A stretch of DNA of 7,667 nucleotides from Oscillospiraceae bacterium (GCA_900757485.1 CAAEOA010000113.1:1-7667), one strand, 5' to 3'. Positions 1-5,883 are shown, numbered from the stretch's first letter. Translations and numbers: made by a program. The notes: a model not told the origin generated them from the letters alone.

Positions 1-408
1 ATAGAACTGGTATGGCTGACCGGCAGCTGCCTGAACCTGATATCCGGCAGCAGAGGTATAAAGTTTAAACCAGAACATTTCAAACGGTTTGTTTGCAGGA
101 TTTTTGATTTCAAACTGCAAATAATCCGCAGTGGAAGAGCCGGTTCCGTCTGCAAAAGGATTAATCGTCAATTGTTTAAATCCGGCAGCCGTTCCATCTG
201 TTATTGCAAAACTGTGAACGCCGTCAGCTTCACTTGCAAAATCAGAAAGCAATTTGGAGGCTTGACCGCTTATCAACGCAGCCTCATAAGCAGGTTTTGT
301 TTCCCACTTTGTTGTTGTTTCTGCAGATGCAAACGGAATTGCGCCTAAAGAAACAGAGCACACTAAAACAATCGCTGTAAACAATGCCAGTAGTCTTTTT
401 TTACACAT
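1..408 (-). CDS. secreted protein, N-terminal part (gene runs off the left edge)
   Basis: An open frame of 136 codons on the minus strand begins with ATG at 408-406 and is still open at position 1, so the C-terminus is missing. A good Shine-Dalgarno site (AAGGAG, complement of 417-422) lies 8 nt upstream and fixes the start. Residues 1-29 form a classical Sec signal peptide: a basic start (MCKKR), a hydrophobic core (LLALFTAIVLVCSVSLGAI) and a probable signal peptidase I site after ASA (residue 29). No lipobox is visible. The mature part (TTTKWETKPAYEAALISG onward) is rich in Ala, Gly, Thr and aromatic residues, with a stretch near residues 95-120 (YLQFEIKNP, FEMFWFKLYTSAAGY) that could be a beta-sandwich strand pattern, as in extracellular adhesins or carbohydrate-binding proteins. 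I do not recognise the family. Export to the surface or medium is well supported; the function is unknown. It is divergent from the GntR/LacI regulator, with a long AT-rich spacer between them. Confidence 0.82.
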   Translation of the reverse strand, partial: MCKKRLLALFTAIVLVCSVSLGAIPFASAETTTKWETKPAYEAALISGQASKLLSDFASEADGVHSFAITDGTAAGFKQLTINPFADGTGSSTADYLQFEIKNPANKPFEMFWFKLYTSAAGYQVQAAAGQPYQFY

Positions 409-593
409 ACAGTTCGCTCCTTTTTAAGATATTGTGCTTGTTTATTGGAAATAATATACAATTTGAATTGTCATATTTTTCTTTCGATCGAGAGTGTCAT
501 AAAAAATCCAGAAAAATCCAAAACTTTCATTTGTTATTATTTACCAAAAAAACAAAGCAACATCATCAATTGATTGATAACTAAATTATATCC

Positions 594-655
594 GACGTTT
601 TTGATTTTGGCAATAGTATTATCAATATTTTTTAACTATTATTGCAAAAAACGTC
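594..655. repeat. bipartite inverted repeat / potential long hairpin
   Basis: GACGTTTTT at 594-602 is the exact reverse complement of AAAAACGTC at 647-655. Inside it, GCAATAGT at 610-617 pairs with ACT...ATTGC at 635-645 apart from a 3-nt bulge. The two stems are separated by an uneven internal loop (7 nt on one side, 1 nt on the other). It lies in the probable leader of the minus-strand secreted gene. No T-run follows the stem on either strand, so it is not a plain terminator. In such AT-rich DNA part of the match could be chance, but the GACG/CGTC ends are less easily explained that way. Confidence 0.4.
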
Positions 656-748
656 ATAATCAACATTAAATTTATATTTTGTTATGCAAATATTCTAATT
701 TTATAAAAAATAAATTTAAAAATATATTGTCAATCTGCTTTGGACTAA

Positions 749-792
749 AGATAAAAGGTTATCAAATTTTAAAATTTGATAACCTTTTATCT
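749..792. repeat. perfect 44-bp palindrome (possible operator or cruciform)
   Basis: Bases 749-770 are the exact reverse complement of 771-792, giving 22-bp arms with no spacer and no mismatch. The outer part of each arm carries AAAAGGTTATC / GATAACCTTTT and the centre is AAATTTTAAAATTT. It ends 10 bp before the -35 box of the regulator promoter. It also sits between that box and an opposing TTGACA on the minus strand (728-733). It lacks a downstream T-run and no gene converges on it, so a terminator role is unlikely. The position fits an operator for the adjacent GntR/LacI regulator, but that is inference. It does not match the AraR operator consensus as I remember it. Confidence 0.75.
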
Positions 793-801
793 ATTTATAT
801 A

Positions 802-833
802 TTGACAACTTTATAATCTAGGTGTATTATAAT
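802..833 (+). promoter_or_regulatory. sigma-A promoter of the regulator/HAD operon
   Basis: A perfect -35 TTGACA at 802-807 is followed after 17 bp by TATTAT at 825-830, a 5/6 match to the -10. An overlapping TATAAT at 828-833 is a perfect -10 but with 20-bp spacing. The -10 lies within a 10-bp palindrome, TATTATAATA (825-834). Transcription would start near 837-840, giving a short leader of about 27 nt before the ATG at 866. Confidence 0.75.
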
Positions 834-865
834 ATCGTTAACAGCAAAAAAAGGGGGGGATTTGC

Positions 866-1969
866 ATGGGAAATATACCAAAATATCAAGAAATCATCAA
901 CTACATCCAAGAACAAATAGAAAACAAAATTTATTCCGGTGACAGTCAGTTGCCTACAGAGGAAGCGCTGGCAAAACAGTTTCATACCAGCCGACCCACT
1001 GTTGTAAAAGCAATGGAAAAATTGCGGGATTTAAATGTTGTCTACCGCGTGCAAGGGAAAGGCTCTTTCGTTCGTTCCGAAAAAAAGTTGTTAGGTTCAC
1101 AAGATTCTAAAGTAATTTCGGTCGTACTGCCGTTTGCGCAATATCGGGACGCTGCCAGACTGGATGAAATGAATATCCTAAAAGGAATCGCGCGTTTGCT
1201 GGATCGCTTCGGCTATTTCACAATGATCCATTATTGTAAAGATAATGATGAAGATTTTATCAAGACCGTACAGGCAGTTCGGCAATCTGTCAGCATCGGC
1301 ACAATCGCTTATGTTGCAAAAGGTTTGTTGGATTGTCCCGAAATATACGATCTGTTTATGGGAGATTACCCGGTTGTTCTGGTAGACAAACCGATTATGG
1401 GATCCAATTGTCCCTGTGTACGTTCGGACAACGTAAAAGGCGCAATTATGGCAGTCGATCATCTGGTTGACTGCGGATATCATCATATTTATTTTCTGTC
1501 CGATTTTAACGCTACCTACAACGAGTCGCTCAGAGAACGTTACGTCGGCTTCTGTCAAGGAGTCCAAAAACACAAGGCACACAATAATGCGTTCGGTCAT
1601 TTTATTTTAGGCTCCCAAGATGAAGATCAAACCGAACTGAACAACGTCATTAAACAACTGATGCTAAAACATAAAAACGAACGGGTTGGTATTTTCTGTA
1701 CCGGAGATTATTTGGCAATTAAAACATACAATGCATTGCTGGAAGCAAGTGCAGATGCTCCTAAAAATTTCGGTGTAATCGGGTTTGACGGGCTTGGTTT
1801 AAAAGCAGCGGACAATTCCACCCTAACTACAATGTCACAGGATTATTACAACATTGGCAAGGTGGCTTCTGAAACTATGCTGAAGCTTTTGAGCAACACA
1901 CCGGTTCCCAACGATATCATTAAATTAGATGTAACCTTGCAGGAAGGTACTACCACAATAAAACTTTAA
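866..1969 (+). CDS. GntR/LacI-type (AraR-like) transcriptional regulator
   Basis: This 367-residue cytoplasmic protein has the AraR-type two-domain architecture. Residues 5-70 are a GntR winged helix-turn-helix: KYQEIINYIQEQIENKIYSG, then LPTEEALAKQF, the recognition helix TSRPTVVKAMEKL and the wing RVQGKGSFV. Residues about 83-367 are a LacI/periplasmic-binding-protein-like effector domain, with PVVLVDK (169-175), the SDN...KGAIMAVDHL segment (187-200), RYVGF (225-229), CTGDYLAIKTYNALLE (278-293), FGVIGFDG (302-309) and LTTMSQDYYNIG (320-331). Regulators of this build usually repress sugar-use genes and release DNA on binding a sugar or sugar phosphate; the effector cannot be read here. The ATG is preceded by a very G-rich Shine-Dalgarno site (AAGGGGGGGA, 851-860). 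The HAD gene follows after 22 nt, so the two are almost certainly one operon. A strong promoter and the 44-bp palindrome lie upstream, which would suit autoregulation. Confidence 0.92.
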   Translation: MGNIPKYQEIINYIQEQIENKIYSGDSQLPTEEALAKQFHTSRPTVVKAMEKLRDLNVVYRVQGKGSFVRSEKKLLGSQDSKVISVVLPFAQYRDAARLDEMNILKGIARLLDRFGYFTMIHYCKDNDEDFIKTVQAVRQSVSIGTIAYVAKGLLDCPEIYDLFMGDYPVVLVDKPIMGSNCPCVRSDNVKGAIMAVDHLVDCGYHHIYFLSDFNATYNESLRERYVGFCQGVQKHKAHNNAFGHFILGSQDEDQTELNNVIKQLMLKHKNERVGIFCTGDYLAIKTYNALLEASADAPKNFGVIGFDGLGLKAADNSTLTTMSQDYYNIGKVASETMLKLLSNTPVPNDIIKLDVTLQEGTTTIKL

Positions 1970-1979
1970 TTGCAACATT

Positions 1980-1984
1980 GGAGG
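1980..1984 (+). promoter_or_regulatory. Shine-Dalgarno site deciding the TTG start of the HAD gene
   Basis: GGAGG at 1980-1984 is 7 nt before TTG at 1992. The first in-frame ATGs downstream (2166 and 2190) have no Shine-Dalgarno site, so the TTG start is preferred and the N-terminal extension of the protein is real. Confidence 0.75.
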
Positions 1985-1991
1985 ATTTATA

Positions 1992-2960
1992 TTGAAACAC
2001 ATTTTAGGCAATACATATCAAACCGACTTTATTAAGATATCACAAACAGACGACGGCATTTTTCACGCAAACCAAAACGGAGTGTCCGACATCTGGACAC
2101 CGGATGACAGAAAGGTTGAATTTATTGAGATCGGGGAGCAGGTTCTGTGCAATGTAAAATCTTCGATGGGTTATCCTGCGATCTATCCGATGCGGCAGGC
2201 GGACTGTAATCTTCCGGCAAAAGCTGTTCTGATGGATTTAGACGGTACATCGGTGCATTCGGAAAGTTTTTGGATCTGGATTATTGAGCAGACAGTCTGT
2301 GCATTGCTTAATAATCCGCAATTTTGTTTGTCAGAAGAAGATTTGCCTTTTGTTTCAGGACATTCAGTGTCAGAGCATCTGAAATATTGCATTGATAAAT
2401 ATGCGCCCCGGTCAACCGTGGAACAAGCCAGAGCACACTATTTTAACATTACCCGTTTTGAAATGAGCGAAATCATGGCTGGCAGAGGAAAAGAAAATGC
2501 CTTTACGCCTGCACCGCATTTAAAAGAATTTTTATTGGAATTAAAGGCGCATCATGTAAAAATCGGATTGGTTACCAGCGGGCTGACCGAAAAAGCCATG
2601 CCTGAAATCGTTTCCGCTTTTCGCACCCTTGGGATGGGAAACCCCCTCGATTTTTATGACGCTGTTATCTCGGCAGGCACCAACCTTACTCAAGGGCAGG
2701 TTGGTACCCTGGGAGAATTGGAGCCAAAACCGCATCCTTGGCTTTACGCAGAAACTGCCCGGGTCGGATTGGGTTTTTCAAAAGAAGAAAATTGCGTAAT
2801 TGCAATGGAAGATTCTGCCGCCGGCGTTGTTTCTGCACGATTGGCAGGTTTTCCCTGCATCGGTATAGAAGGCGGAAATATTCGCCAAAGCGGTGTCACT
2901 TCGCTGTGCTGCAATATGTACAGCGACCTTATGGATACACTGCCTGCCATTTTAGGATAA
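1992..2960 (+). CDS. HAD-superfamily hydrolase, beta-phosphoglucomutase-like, with N-terminal extension
   Basis: The gene starts at TTG with an ideal Shine-Dalgarno site and encodes 322 residues. All four HAD motifs are present. Motif I is AVLMDLDGTSVHSE, with the nucleophile Asp82 and Asp84. Motif II is GLVTSG (192-197). Motif III is EPKPHP, with Lys246. Motif IV is VIAMEDSAAGV, with Glu273-Asp274. A helical cap would occupy about residues 90-175, placing it in the beta-PGM/phosphatase subclass I. Such enzymes dephosphorylate sugar phosphates or small metabolites, or isomerise glucose phosphates; which applies is not readable from sequence. About 75 residues precede motif I, whereas relatives normally begin only a few residues before it. 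This extension (VSDIWTPDDRKVEFIEIG, VLCNVKSSMGYPAIYPM) looks beta-rich and I do not recognise it. The gene follows the sugar regulator by 22 nt and is followed by a terminator, so it closes the operon. The regulator probably controls it along with itself. Confidence 0.9.
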   Translation: MKHILGNTYQTDFIKISQTDDGIFHANQNGVSDIWTPDDRKVEFIEIGEQVLCNVKSSMGYPAIYPMRQADCNLPAKAVLMDLDGTSVHSESFWIWIIEQTVCALLNNPQFCLSEEDLPFVSGHSVSEHLKYCIDKYAPRSTVEQARAHYFNITRFEMSEIMAGRGKENAFTPAPHLKEFLLELKAHHVKIGLVTSGLTEKAMPEIVSAFRTLGMGNPLDFYDAVISAGTNLTQGQVGTLGELEPKPHPWLYAETARVGLGFSKEENCVIAMEDSAAGVVSARLAGFPCIGIEGGNIRQSGVTSLCCNMYSDLMDTLPAILG

Positions 2961-2982
2961 TATCTGCTTTTATTTTAATCAG

Positions 2983-3029
2983 AAACCGCCGCAAGTTGAT
3001 GGATTGCTCAACTGCGACGGTTTTTATTT
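2983..3029 (+). terminator. intrinsic terminator of the regulator/HAD operon
   Basis: AACCG-C-CGCA-A-GTTGA (2984-2999) pairs with TCAACTGCGACGGTT (3008-3022), with one mismatch and one bulged base, and is followed by TTTTTATTT. It lies 23 nt after the HAD stop codon. In the other direction it follows the convergent xre gene and could serve it too, but the minus-strand T-tract is much poorer. Confidence 0.85.
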
Positions 3030-3071
3030 CATGCTTGCCGAAGATTTCCCAAACAAAATACAAGGTTTTTA

Positions 3072-4052
3072 TTATTTTTTACGAAAAACTTGATAAGCTG
3101 TCATTACCGCCGCAAAAACAACGCCGGCGACCGGCCAGATAAGCCAACTATTTTTCCAATCATTGGTATAAAAACTGTATCCGAGAAAAAGTGCTACTGC
3201 CGTAAGCCAATATATTGCCCCTATTGCTCCGGCGTATCCGCTGTCTTTTTTTGCAGCTTTGGTATAATCACCTTCTTCCAACAACTTTTCCATGCTTGTC
3301 CAGTTGATCCCGGCAACAATAAAGAAGGTTACCCCTATTGCAGCAGTCATCATGGTAATTGCAAGCCCCATTACCGCAGCGAAGGCATTTTCAGTAAACG
3401 CTCCTATCATCAGCGGCACAACGGATAGAATACAGACGCTCGTTCCAATCACATTATATTTTGTATAAGTGCTGCGATATTGCTTTTTTCTTTCTCTCAC
3501 CATGCCGGATACACCGTATTCCGTGTCAATCAGTTCCTTTTCCAGATACTCATACGGTTTCGTTTGAGCGCCGCACAGAACAAAAACTGCAGCAGCAACT
3601 GCAACCATCAAAAGCATGACAACCAATCCGATTCCGCCCGCCATGTTCTCCGAAACAGACAACACGCCCGATTCGGACGCCGCTCCTAATAAAATCAGAC
3701 AAATCGGGGAAAGAATGCACAGAAAAACTGCAAAAGCAATTTTCCCCGCCGTTGCTTTTTTAATCGTTAAAAAAGCGTTAGCCTCTTCCAACGAAACACG
3801 GCGTGCCAAAGTTTCTTCTGACGTATCCTCAGTGATATATTCTTCTTCCTCAAACTCTTCTTTCAGAAGATAATCAATACTTACGCCGAAAATTTTACTA
3901 AGCTGTAAAATTTTATCCAAATCCGGCACAGATTGTGCCCCTTCCCACTTGGAGACCGATTGTCTGGAAACCTTCAATCTCTCTGCCAGTTCTTCCTGCG
4001 ACCAACCGTTTTTCTTCCGCAGCCGGATAATTTTATCGGCTAAAATCATCAT
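3072..4052 (-). CDS. XRE-family regulator with C-terminal multi-pass membrane domain
   Basis: From ATG at 4052 the protein has 326 residues. Residues about 6-62 are a Cro/C1-type helix-turn-helix: KIIRLRKKNGWSQEELAERL, then VSRQSVSKWEGAQSVPDLDK and a closing FGVSIDYLL. An acidic linker (EEFEEEEYITEDTSEE) follows. Roughly six hydrophobic helices come next (about residues 102-124, 137-161, 199-219, 223-248, 274-294 and 302-322), and the C-terminus is basic (FRKK). Membrane-anchored XRE proteins of this build are common in Firmicutes; their signals are mostly unknown. I infer control of transcription from the membrane, perhaps of envelope or stress genes. An upstream ATG at 4064 is in frame, but AAAGGA (4065-4070) abuts it directly. 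The ATG at 4052, or the next codon at 4049 (MILADKI), is therefore a better start. It is convergent with the HAD gene. Confidence 0.9.
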   Translation of the reverse strand: MMILADKIIRLRKKNGWSQEELAERLKVSRQSVSKWEGAQSVPDLDKILQLSKIFGVSIDYLLKEEFEEEEYITEDTSEETLARRVSLEEANAFLTIKKATAGKIAFAVFLCILSPICLILLGAASESGVLSVSENMAGGIGLVVMLLMVAVAAAVFVLCGAQTKPYEYLEKELIDTEYGVSGMVRERKKQYRSTYTKYNVIGTSVCILSVVPLMIGAFTENAFAAVMGLAITMMTAAIGVTFFIVAGINWTSMEKLLEEGDYTKAAKKDSGYAGAIGAIYWLTAVALFLGYSFYTNDWKNSWLIWPVAGVVFAAVMTAYQVFRKK

Positions 4053-4093
4053 TTTTATTCCCATTCCTTTCTGAGCTTTTATACAGGTTTATT

Positions 4094-4124
4094 GTCTTTT
4101 GCAATCCGGTAGATTGTAAAAGAC
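4094..4124 (-). promoter_or_regulatory. hairpin in the xre leader
   Basis: GTCTTTTGCAATC (4094-4106) and GATTGTAAAAGAC (4112-4124) form a 13-bp stem with one mismatched pair and a 5-nt loop. It ends about 40 nt before the xre start and has no T-run on the minus strand, so it is not a terminator. A role in translation, mRNA stability or protein binding is possible but unproven. Confidence 0.55.
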
Positions 4125-4276
4125 TGTCCCTTCTCGTTCGCACCTCACAAGATTGGCGCGCTGCCGAATTGTTTTTATCTCAGTAATTATCGTCCGGCAT
4201 GACATTATCATAATCGTTTTTCCGGTTGCACTCCACCAATCAGCCTTTAAAATTTGTCAACTGCCGGTTGCATACG

Positions 4277-4299
4277 AAAAAAATCAGAGCTTTCGCTCT
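4277..4299 (-). terminator. intrinsic terminator or attenuator close to the start of the xre leader
   Basis: On the minus strand AGAGC-GAAA-GCTCT (complement of 4286-4299) forms a 5-bp stem with a GNRA-type loop. GA and seven T residues follow (complement of 4277-4283). It lies only about 11 nt after the expected start of transcription of the promoter at 4317-4346, so unimpeded termination would give an RNA of about 34 nt. The stem is short, so efficiency is uncertain. Confidence 0.55.
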
Positions 4300-4316
4300 C
4301 TGTGAATGTTATTTCT

Positions 4317-4346
4317 ATTATAATAGCAATATATGTATTTGGTCAA
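4317..4346 (-). promoter_or_regulatory. minus-strand sigma-A promoter, probable xre promoter
   Basis: TTGACC (complement of 4341-4346, 5/6 match) and a perfect TATAAT (complement of 4317-4322) are 18 bp apart. The -10 lies inside a 12-bp palindrome CTATTATAATAG (4315-4326), and TGC stands just before TATTAT as an alternative extended -10. Transcription would start near 4310 and run toward xre. Confidence 0.65.
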
Positions 4347-4386
4347 CCTCACGCAACTGTGTTAGGGGAATTATTTAACAAACAAG

Positions 4387-4517
4387 CAGCCGTCAGGCTG
4401 ATTTAAAATCAATACTATTTTTTATTGCGTTGCACCGCAGTGTGCATAAGCAAAATAAAATAGTTCTTCTAAAAAAAACAGCCGTCAGGCTAATTTAAAA
4501 TCAATACTATTTTTTAT
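4387..4517 (+). repeat. 92-bp-period intergenic repeat, one full unit plus a partial upstream unit
   Basis: The block CAGCCGTCAGGCTGATTTAA...ACTATTTTTTAT occurs at 4387-4425 and again, with one substitution, 92 bp later at 4479-4517. Between them lies a middle segment with TTGCACCGCAGTGTGC and AAATAAAATAGTTC. Positions 4414-4517 match 6122-6225 over 104 bp with about five substitutions and two single-base indels. The unit is bounded by direct repeats of ACTATTTTTTAT and contains two conserved hairpins, GCGYTGC-ACC-GCAGTGT and CAGCC-GYCA-GGCTG. It carries no coding capacity. It is too long and too few in number for a CRISPR array. Confidence 0.85.
4471..4492 (-). terminator. intrinsic terminator downstream of spoIVB, formed by the repeat
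   Basis: On the minus strand AGCC-TGAC-GGCT (complement of 4480-4491) is followed, after one G, by eight T residues (complement of 4471-4478). A-rich sequence before the stem can extend the pairing into the T-run. In this copy one outer C-G pair is lost by a G-to-A change at 4492. It lies about 140 nt after the spoIVB stop codon and is the best candidate for ending that transcript. Confidence 0.65.
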
Positions 4518-4541
4518 ATGAGCTTTTTACCAAATTGTCAA
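4513..4541 (-). promoter_or_regulatory. minus-strand sigma-A-type promoter reading into the repeat
   Basis: A perfect TTGACA (complement of 4536-4541) and TATAAA (complement of 4513-4518, 5/6 match) are exactly 17 bp apart. The -10 overlaps the end of the repeat. The predicted start near 4506 is only about 14 nt before the terminator stem at 4479-4492. It may give a 36-nt RNA or, with read-through, a long xre leader. Confidence 0.55.
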
Positions 4542-4585
4542 AACACATTATGCTTTACTGTAATATCTATATTCCCTTTTTATGT

Positions 4586-4666
4586 ATCCGGTCGGAGGCG
4601 TCGCCCCGGCCGATGCATCCTGCTTCCGCCGTTATGCGACGCTGCCGAGACGGGGCTGCTCGATCG
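4586..4666 (-). other. GC-rich structured patch crossing the spoIVB stop codon
   Basis: About 57 of 81 bases are G or C, against a very AT-rich spacer immediately to the left. The patch supplies the last dozen or so spoIVB codons, the stop (4632-4634) and the start of the 3' untranslated region. A GC-rich hairpin forms from CGGTCGGAGGC (4589-4599) and GCCCCGGCCG (4603-4612) around GTC. GCGTCGC (near 4600) can also pair with GCGACGC (near 4640). No T-run follows, so it is not a standard terminator. It could be a small inserted repeat, but no second copy lies in this window. Confidence 0.4.
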
Positions 4667-5876
4667 TCTTGGAAAAATTATACATATTTTCGGCAAAAAT
4701 ACCATATCCGCAAGTCGGATCATTAATCAACACATGGGTAACCGCGCCGACCAATTTTCCGTTTTGAATAATCGGGCTGCCGCTCATTCCCTGCACAATA
4801 CCACCCGCTTTTGCAAGCAGTTCTTTATCGGTCACCCGGATCACCATGTTTTTCGTTAAATTGGTGCTGCCGATACTGGCACGCTCTATCTGGATTTCAT
4901 ATTCTTTTGGTGCTTTTCCGTCCAGTGTTGTTAAGATCGTCGCTTTTCCGGTCTTAACCTCCTGTTTCATTGCCAGCGGAAGCGCTTTGGCTACCGACGG
5001 ACAATAATCCATTAAGCCGAACACGCCCGTTTCGTTATTAATCAATAGGTTGCCAACCGCACGTTGGGATACAAAAGATCCTTTCAATTCTCCCGGCGTA
5101 CCGGCTTTTCCCTTGACCACTCCGTTTATCGTAACATCTACCACTTCTCCGCTCATAAGCGGCAAAACATCTCCCGTGTCTACATCGCAGATGGCATGCC
5201 CCAGTCCGCCGAAACTTCCGGTGGAGGGATCATAAAAAGTAACGGTGCCGATACCTGCCGAGCTGTCCCGCACCCATATCCCCGCTTTATATTTGCCGTC
5301 TGATTGAGATTTCACCGGCTGCAAGCTAACTGTCATATCCTGACTTTTTCTGCGCAAGACAACGGTTAACTTCTTTCCGTTGCTGTTTGCAATAACGGCA
5401 CCTACATCCTCGTTGGTCAGCATTGCTTTGCCGTTAATCGTAAGAATACTGTCTCCCAACTTAATCCCGGCTGTTTTAGCAGGGTTGACCGAACCGTTTT
5501 CAGAATCAACATCGTTCACTCCGACCACCAAAACGCCATCGGTAAACATTTTGATTCCGAACGGAGTTCCGCACGGTACCAGCATTTTCTCTTTTACCAC
5601 ATCAATAGTTGTCGTCTTAACGGGAATAATACCAAAAAGCATTATTTTCCCGGAATGAGAAGACCCCGCCACCTCCGAAACCGCTGCTGCGCGTCCGGTT
5701 TTCAATGGCTCATCGTTTTCCATAGACAGCGCAAGTTTTGAGTGTAAAACCACCTTTTCCCCTTCTACCACATAAAACTTATTCGGCAACGCTATATCAA
5801 GATAAATTGTTAAACCGAAAAGTATCATCACCGCGATTGCAGTCAGCGATGTCATAATTTTGATACATTTTTTCAA
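4632..5876 (-). CDS. spoIVB: SpoIVB sporulation serine peptidase (family S55)
   Basis: The protein has 414 residues, close to the usual length. Residues about 7-30 are an N-terminal membrane anchor. A PDZ domain spans roughly 100-188 (TPFGIKMFTDGVLVVG, then KTAGIKLGDSILTINGK). The S55 peptidase domain follows, with the catalytic His227 in GGLGHAICD, Asp350 in VTDKELL and Ser365 in VQGMSGSPI, and the family block VLINDPTCGYGIFAENM (382-398). The 15-residue gap between Asp350 and Ser365 equals that of D363 and S378 in Bacillus subtilis. In B. subtilis SpoIVB is exported by the forespore and cleaves SpoIVFA between the two membranes, which triggers pro-sigma-K processing; it also cleaves itself. 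The gene starts at TTG, set by an AGGGGG site. Elsewhere it commonly lies just before spo0A; here the next gene downstream is xre, across the repeat. I saw no convincing sigma-F or sigma-G promoter. Confidence 0.95.
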   Translation of the reverse strand: MKKCIKIMTSLTAIAVMILFGLTIYLDIALPNKFYVVEGEKVVLHSKLALSMENDEPLKTGRAAAVSEVAGSSHSGKIMLFGIIPVKTTTIDVVKEKMLVPCGTPFGIKMFTDGVLVVGVNDVDSENGSVNPAKTAGIKLGDSILTINGKAMLTNEDVGAVIANSNGKKLTVVLRRKSQDMTVSLQPVKSQSDGKYKAGIWVRDSSAGIGTVTFYDPSTGSFGGLGHAICDVDTGDVLPLMSGEVVDVTINGVVKGKAGTPGELKGSFVSQRAVGNLLINNETGVFGLMDYCPSVAKALPLAMKQEVKTGKATILTTLDGKAPKEYEIQIERASIGSTNLTKNMVIRVTDKELLAKAGGIVQGMSGSPIIQNGKLVGAVTHVLINDPTCGYGIFAENMYNFSKTIEQPRLGSVA

Positions 5877-5883
5877 AAAACTT

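Larger units (their letters stand above)
409..865. other. AT-rich divergent intergenic region between the secreted protein and the regulator
   Basis: This 457-bp spacer is strikingly AT-rich and holds no credible gene. It contains a bipartite inverted repeat at 594-655, a perfect 44-bp palindrome at 749-792 and a clear plus-strand sigma-A promoter at 802-833. A minus-strand TTGACA (complement of 728-733) sits on the other side of the palindrome. It lacks a good -10 at normal spacing, so no minus promoter is claimed. If the secreted gene starts from there, its leader would be about 300 nt and would include the 594-655 hairpin. Confidence 0.6.
4053..4631. other. 579-bp spacer between xre and spoIVB, rich in regulatory signals
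   Basis: No convincing gene is present. Read on the minus strand from the spoIVB stop toward xre, the spacer holds a GC-rich patch with a hairpin (4589-4612), a promoter (4513-4541) and a terminator inside the repeat (4471-4492). These are followed by the 92-bp-period repeat (4387-4517), a second promoter (4317-4346), a second terminator (4277-4299) and a hairpin near the xre start (4094-4124). Whichever promoter serves xre, the leader is long, about 260 or 450 nt. Confidence 0.6.

Noticed and set aside
728..733. Minus-strand TTGACA as the -35 of a promoter for the secreted protein
   Set aside because: No acceptable -10 lies 15-19 bp downstream (the nearest TATAAA is at 22 bp), so it is mentioned but not annotated.
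1178..1600. 140-codon open frame on the minus strand inside the GntR/LacI gene
   Set aside because: It lies fully antisense to a clear two-domain regulator and resembles no known protein; it is a shadow of the real gene.
2738..3142. Plus-strand open frame overlapping the end of the HAD gene and the terminator
   Set aside because: It is out of frame with the HAD motifs, Arg/Cys-rich in a way typical of frame shadows, and runs through the terminator hairpin.
4089..4211. A 40-codon minus-strand open frame in the xre leader (possible leader peptide)
   Set aside because: There is no Shine-Dalgarno site at a usable distance and the composition is not peptide-like, so it is not claimed as a gene.
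4387..4517. Direct repeats that might suggest a CRISPR array
   Set aside because: There are only two copies with a 92-bp period, the repeated block is about 39 bp with internal hairpins, the middle segment is itself repeated elsewhere, and no cas genes are present.
4518..4859. Overlapping plus-strand open frames around the 3' end of spoIVB
   Set aside because: All are antisense to spoIVB codons or the GC-rich patch, and none has a ribosome binding site or a recognisable domain.
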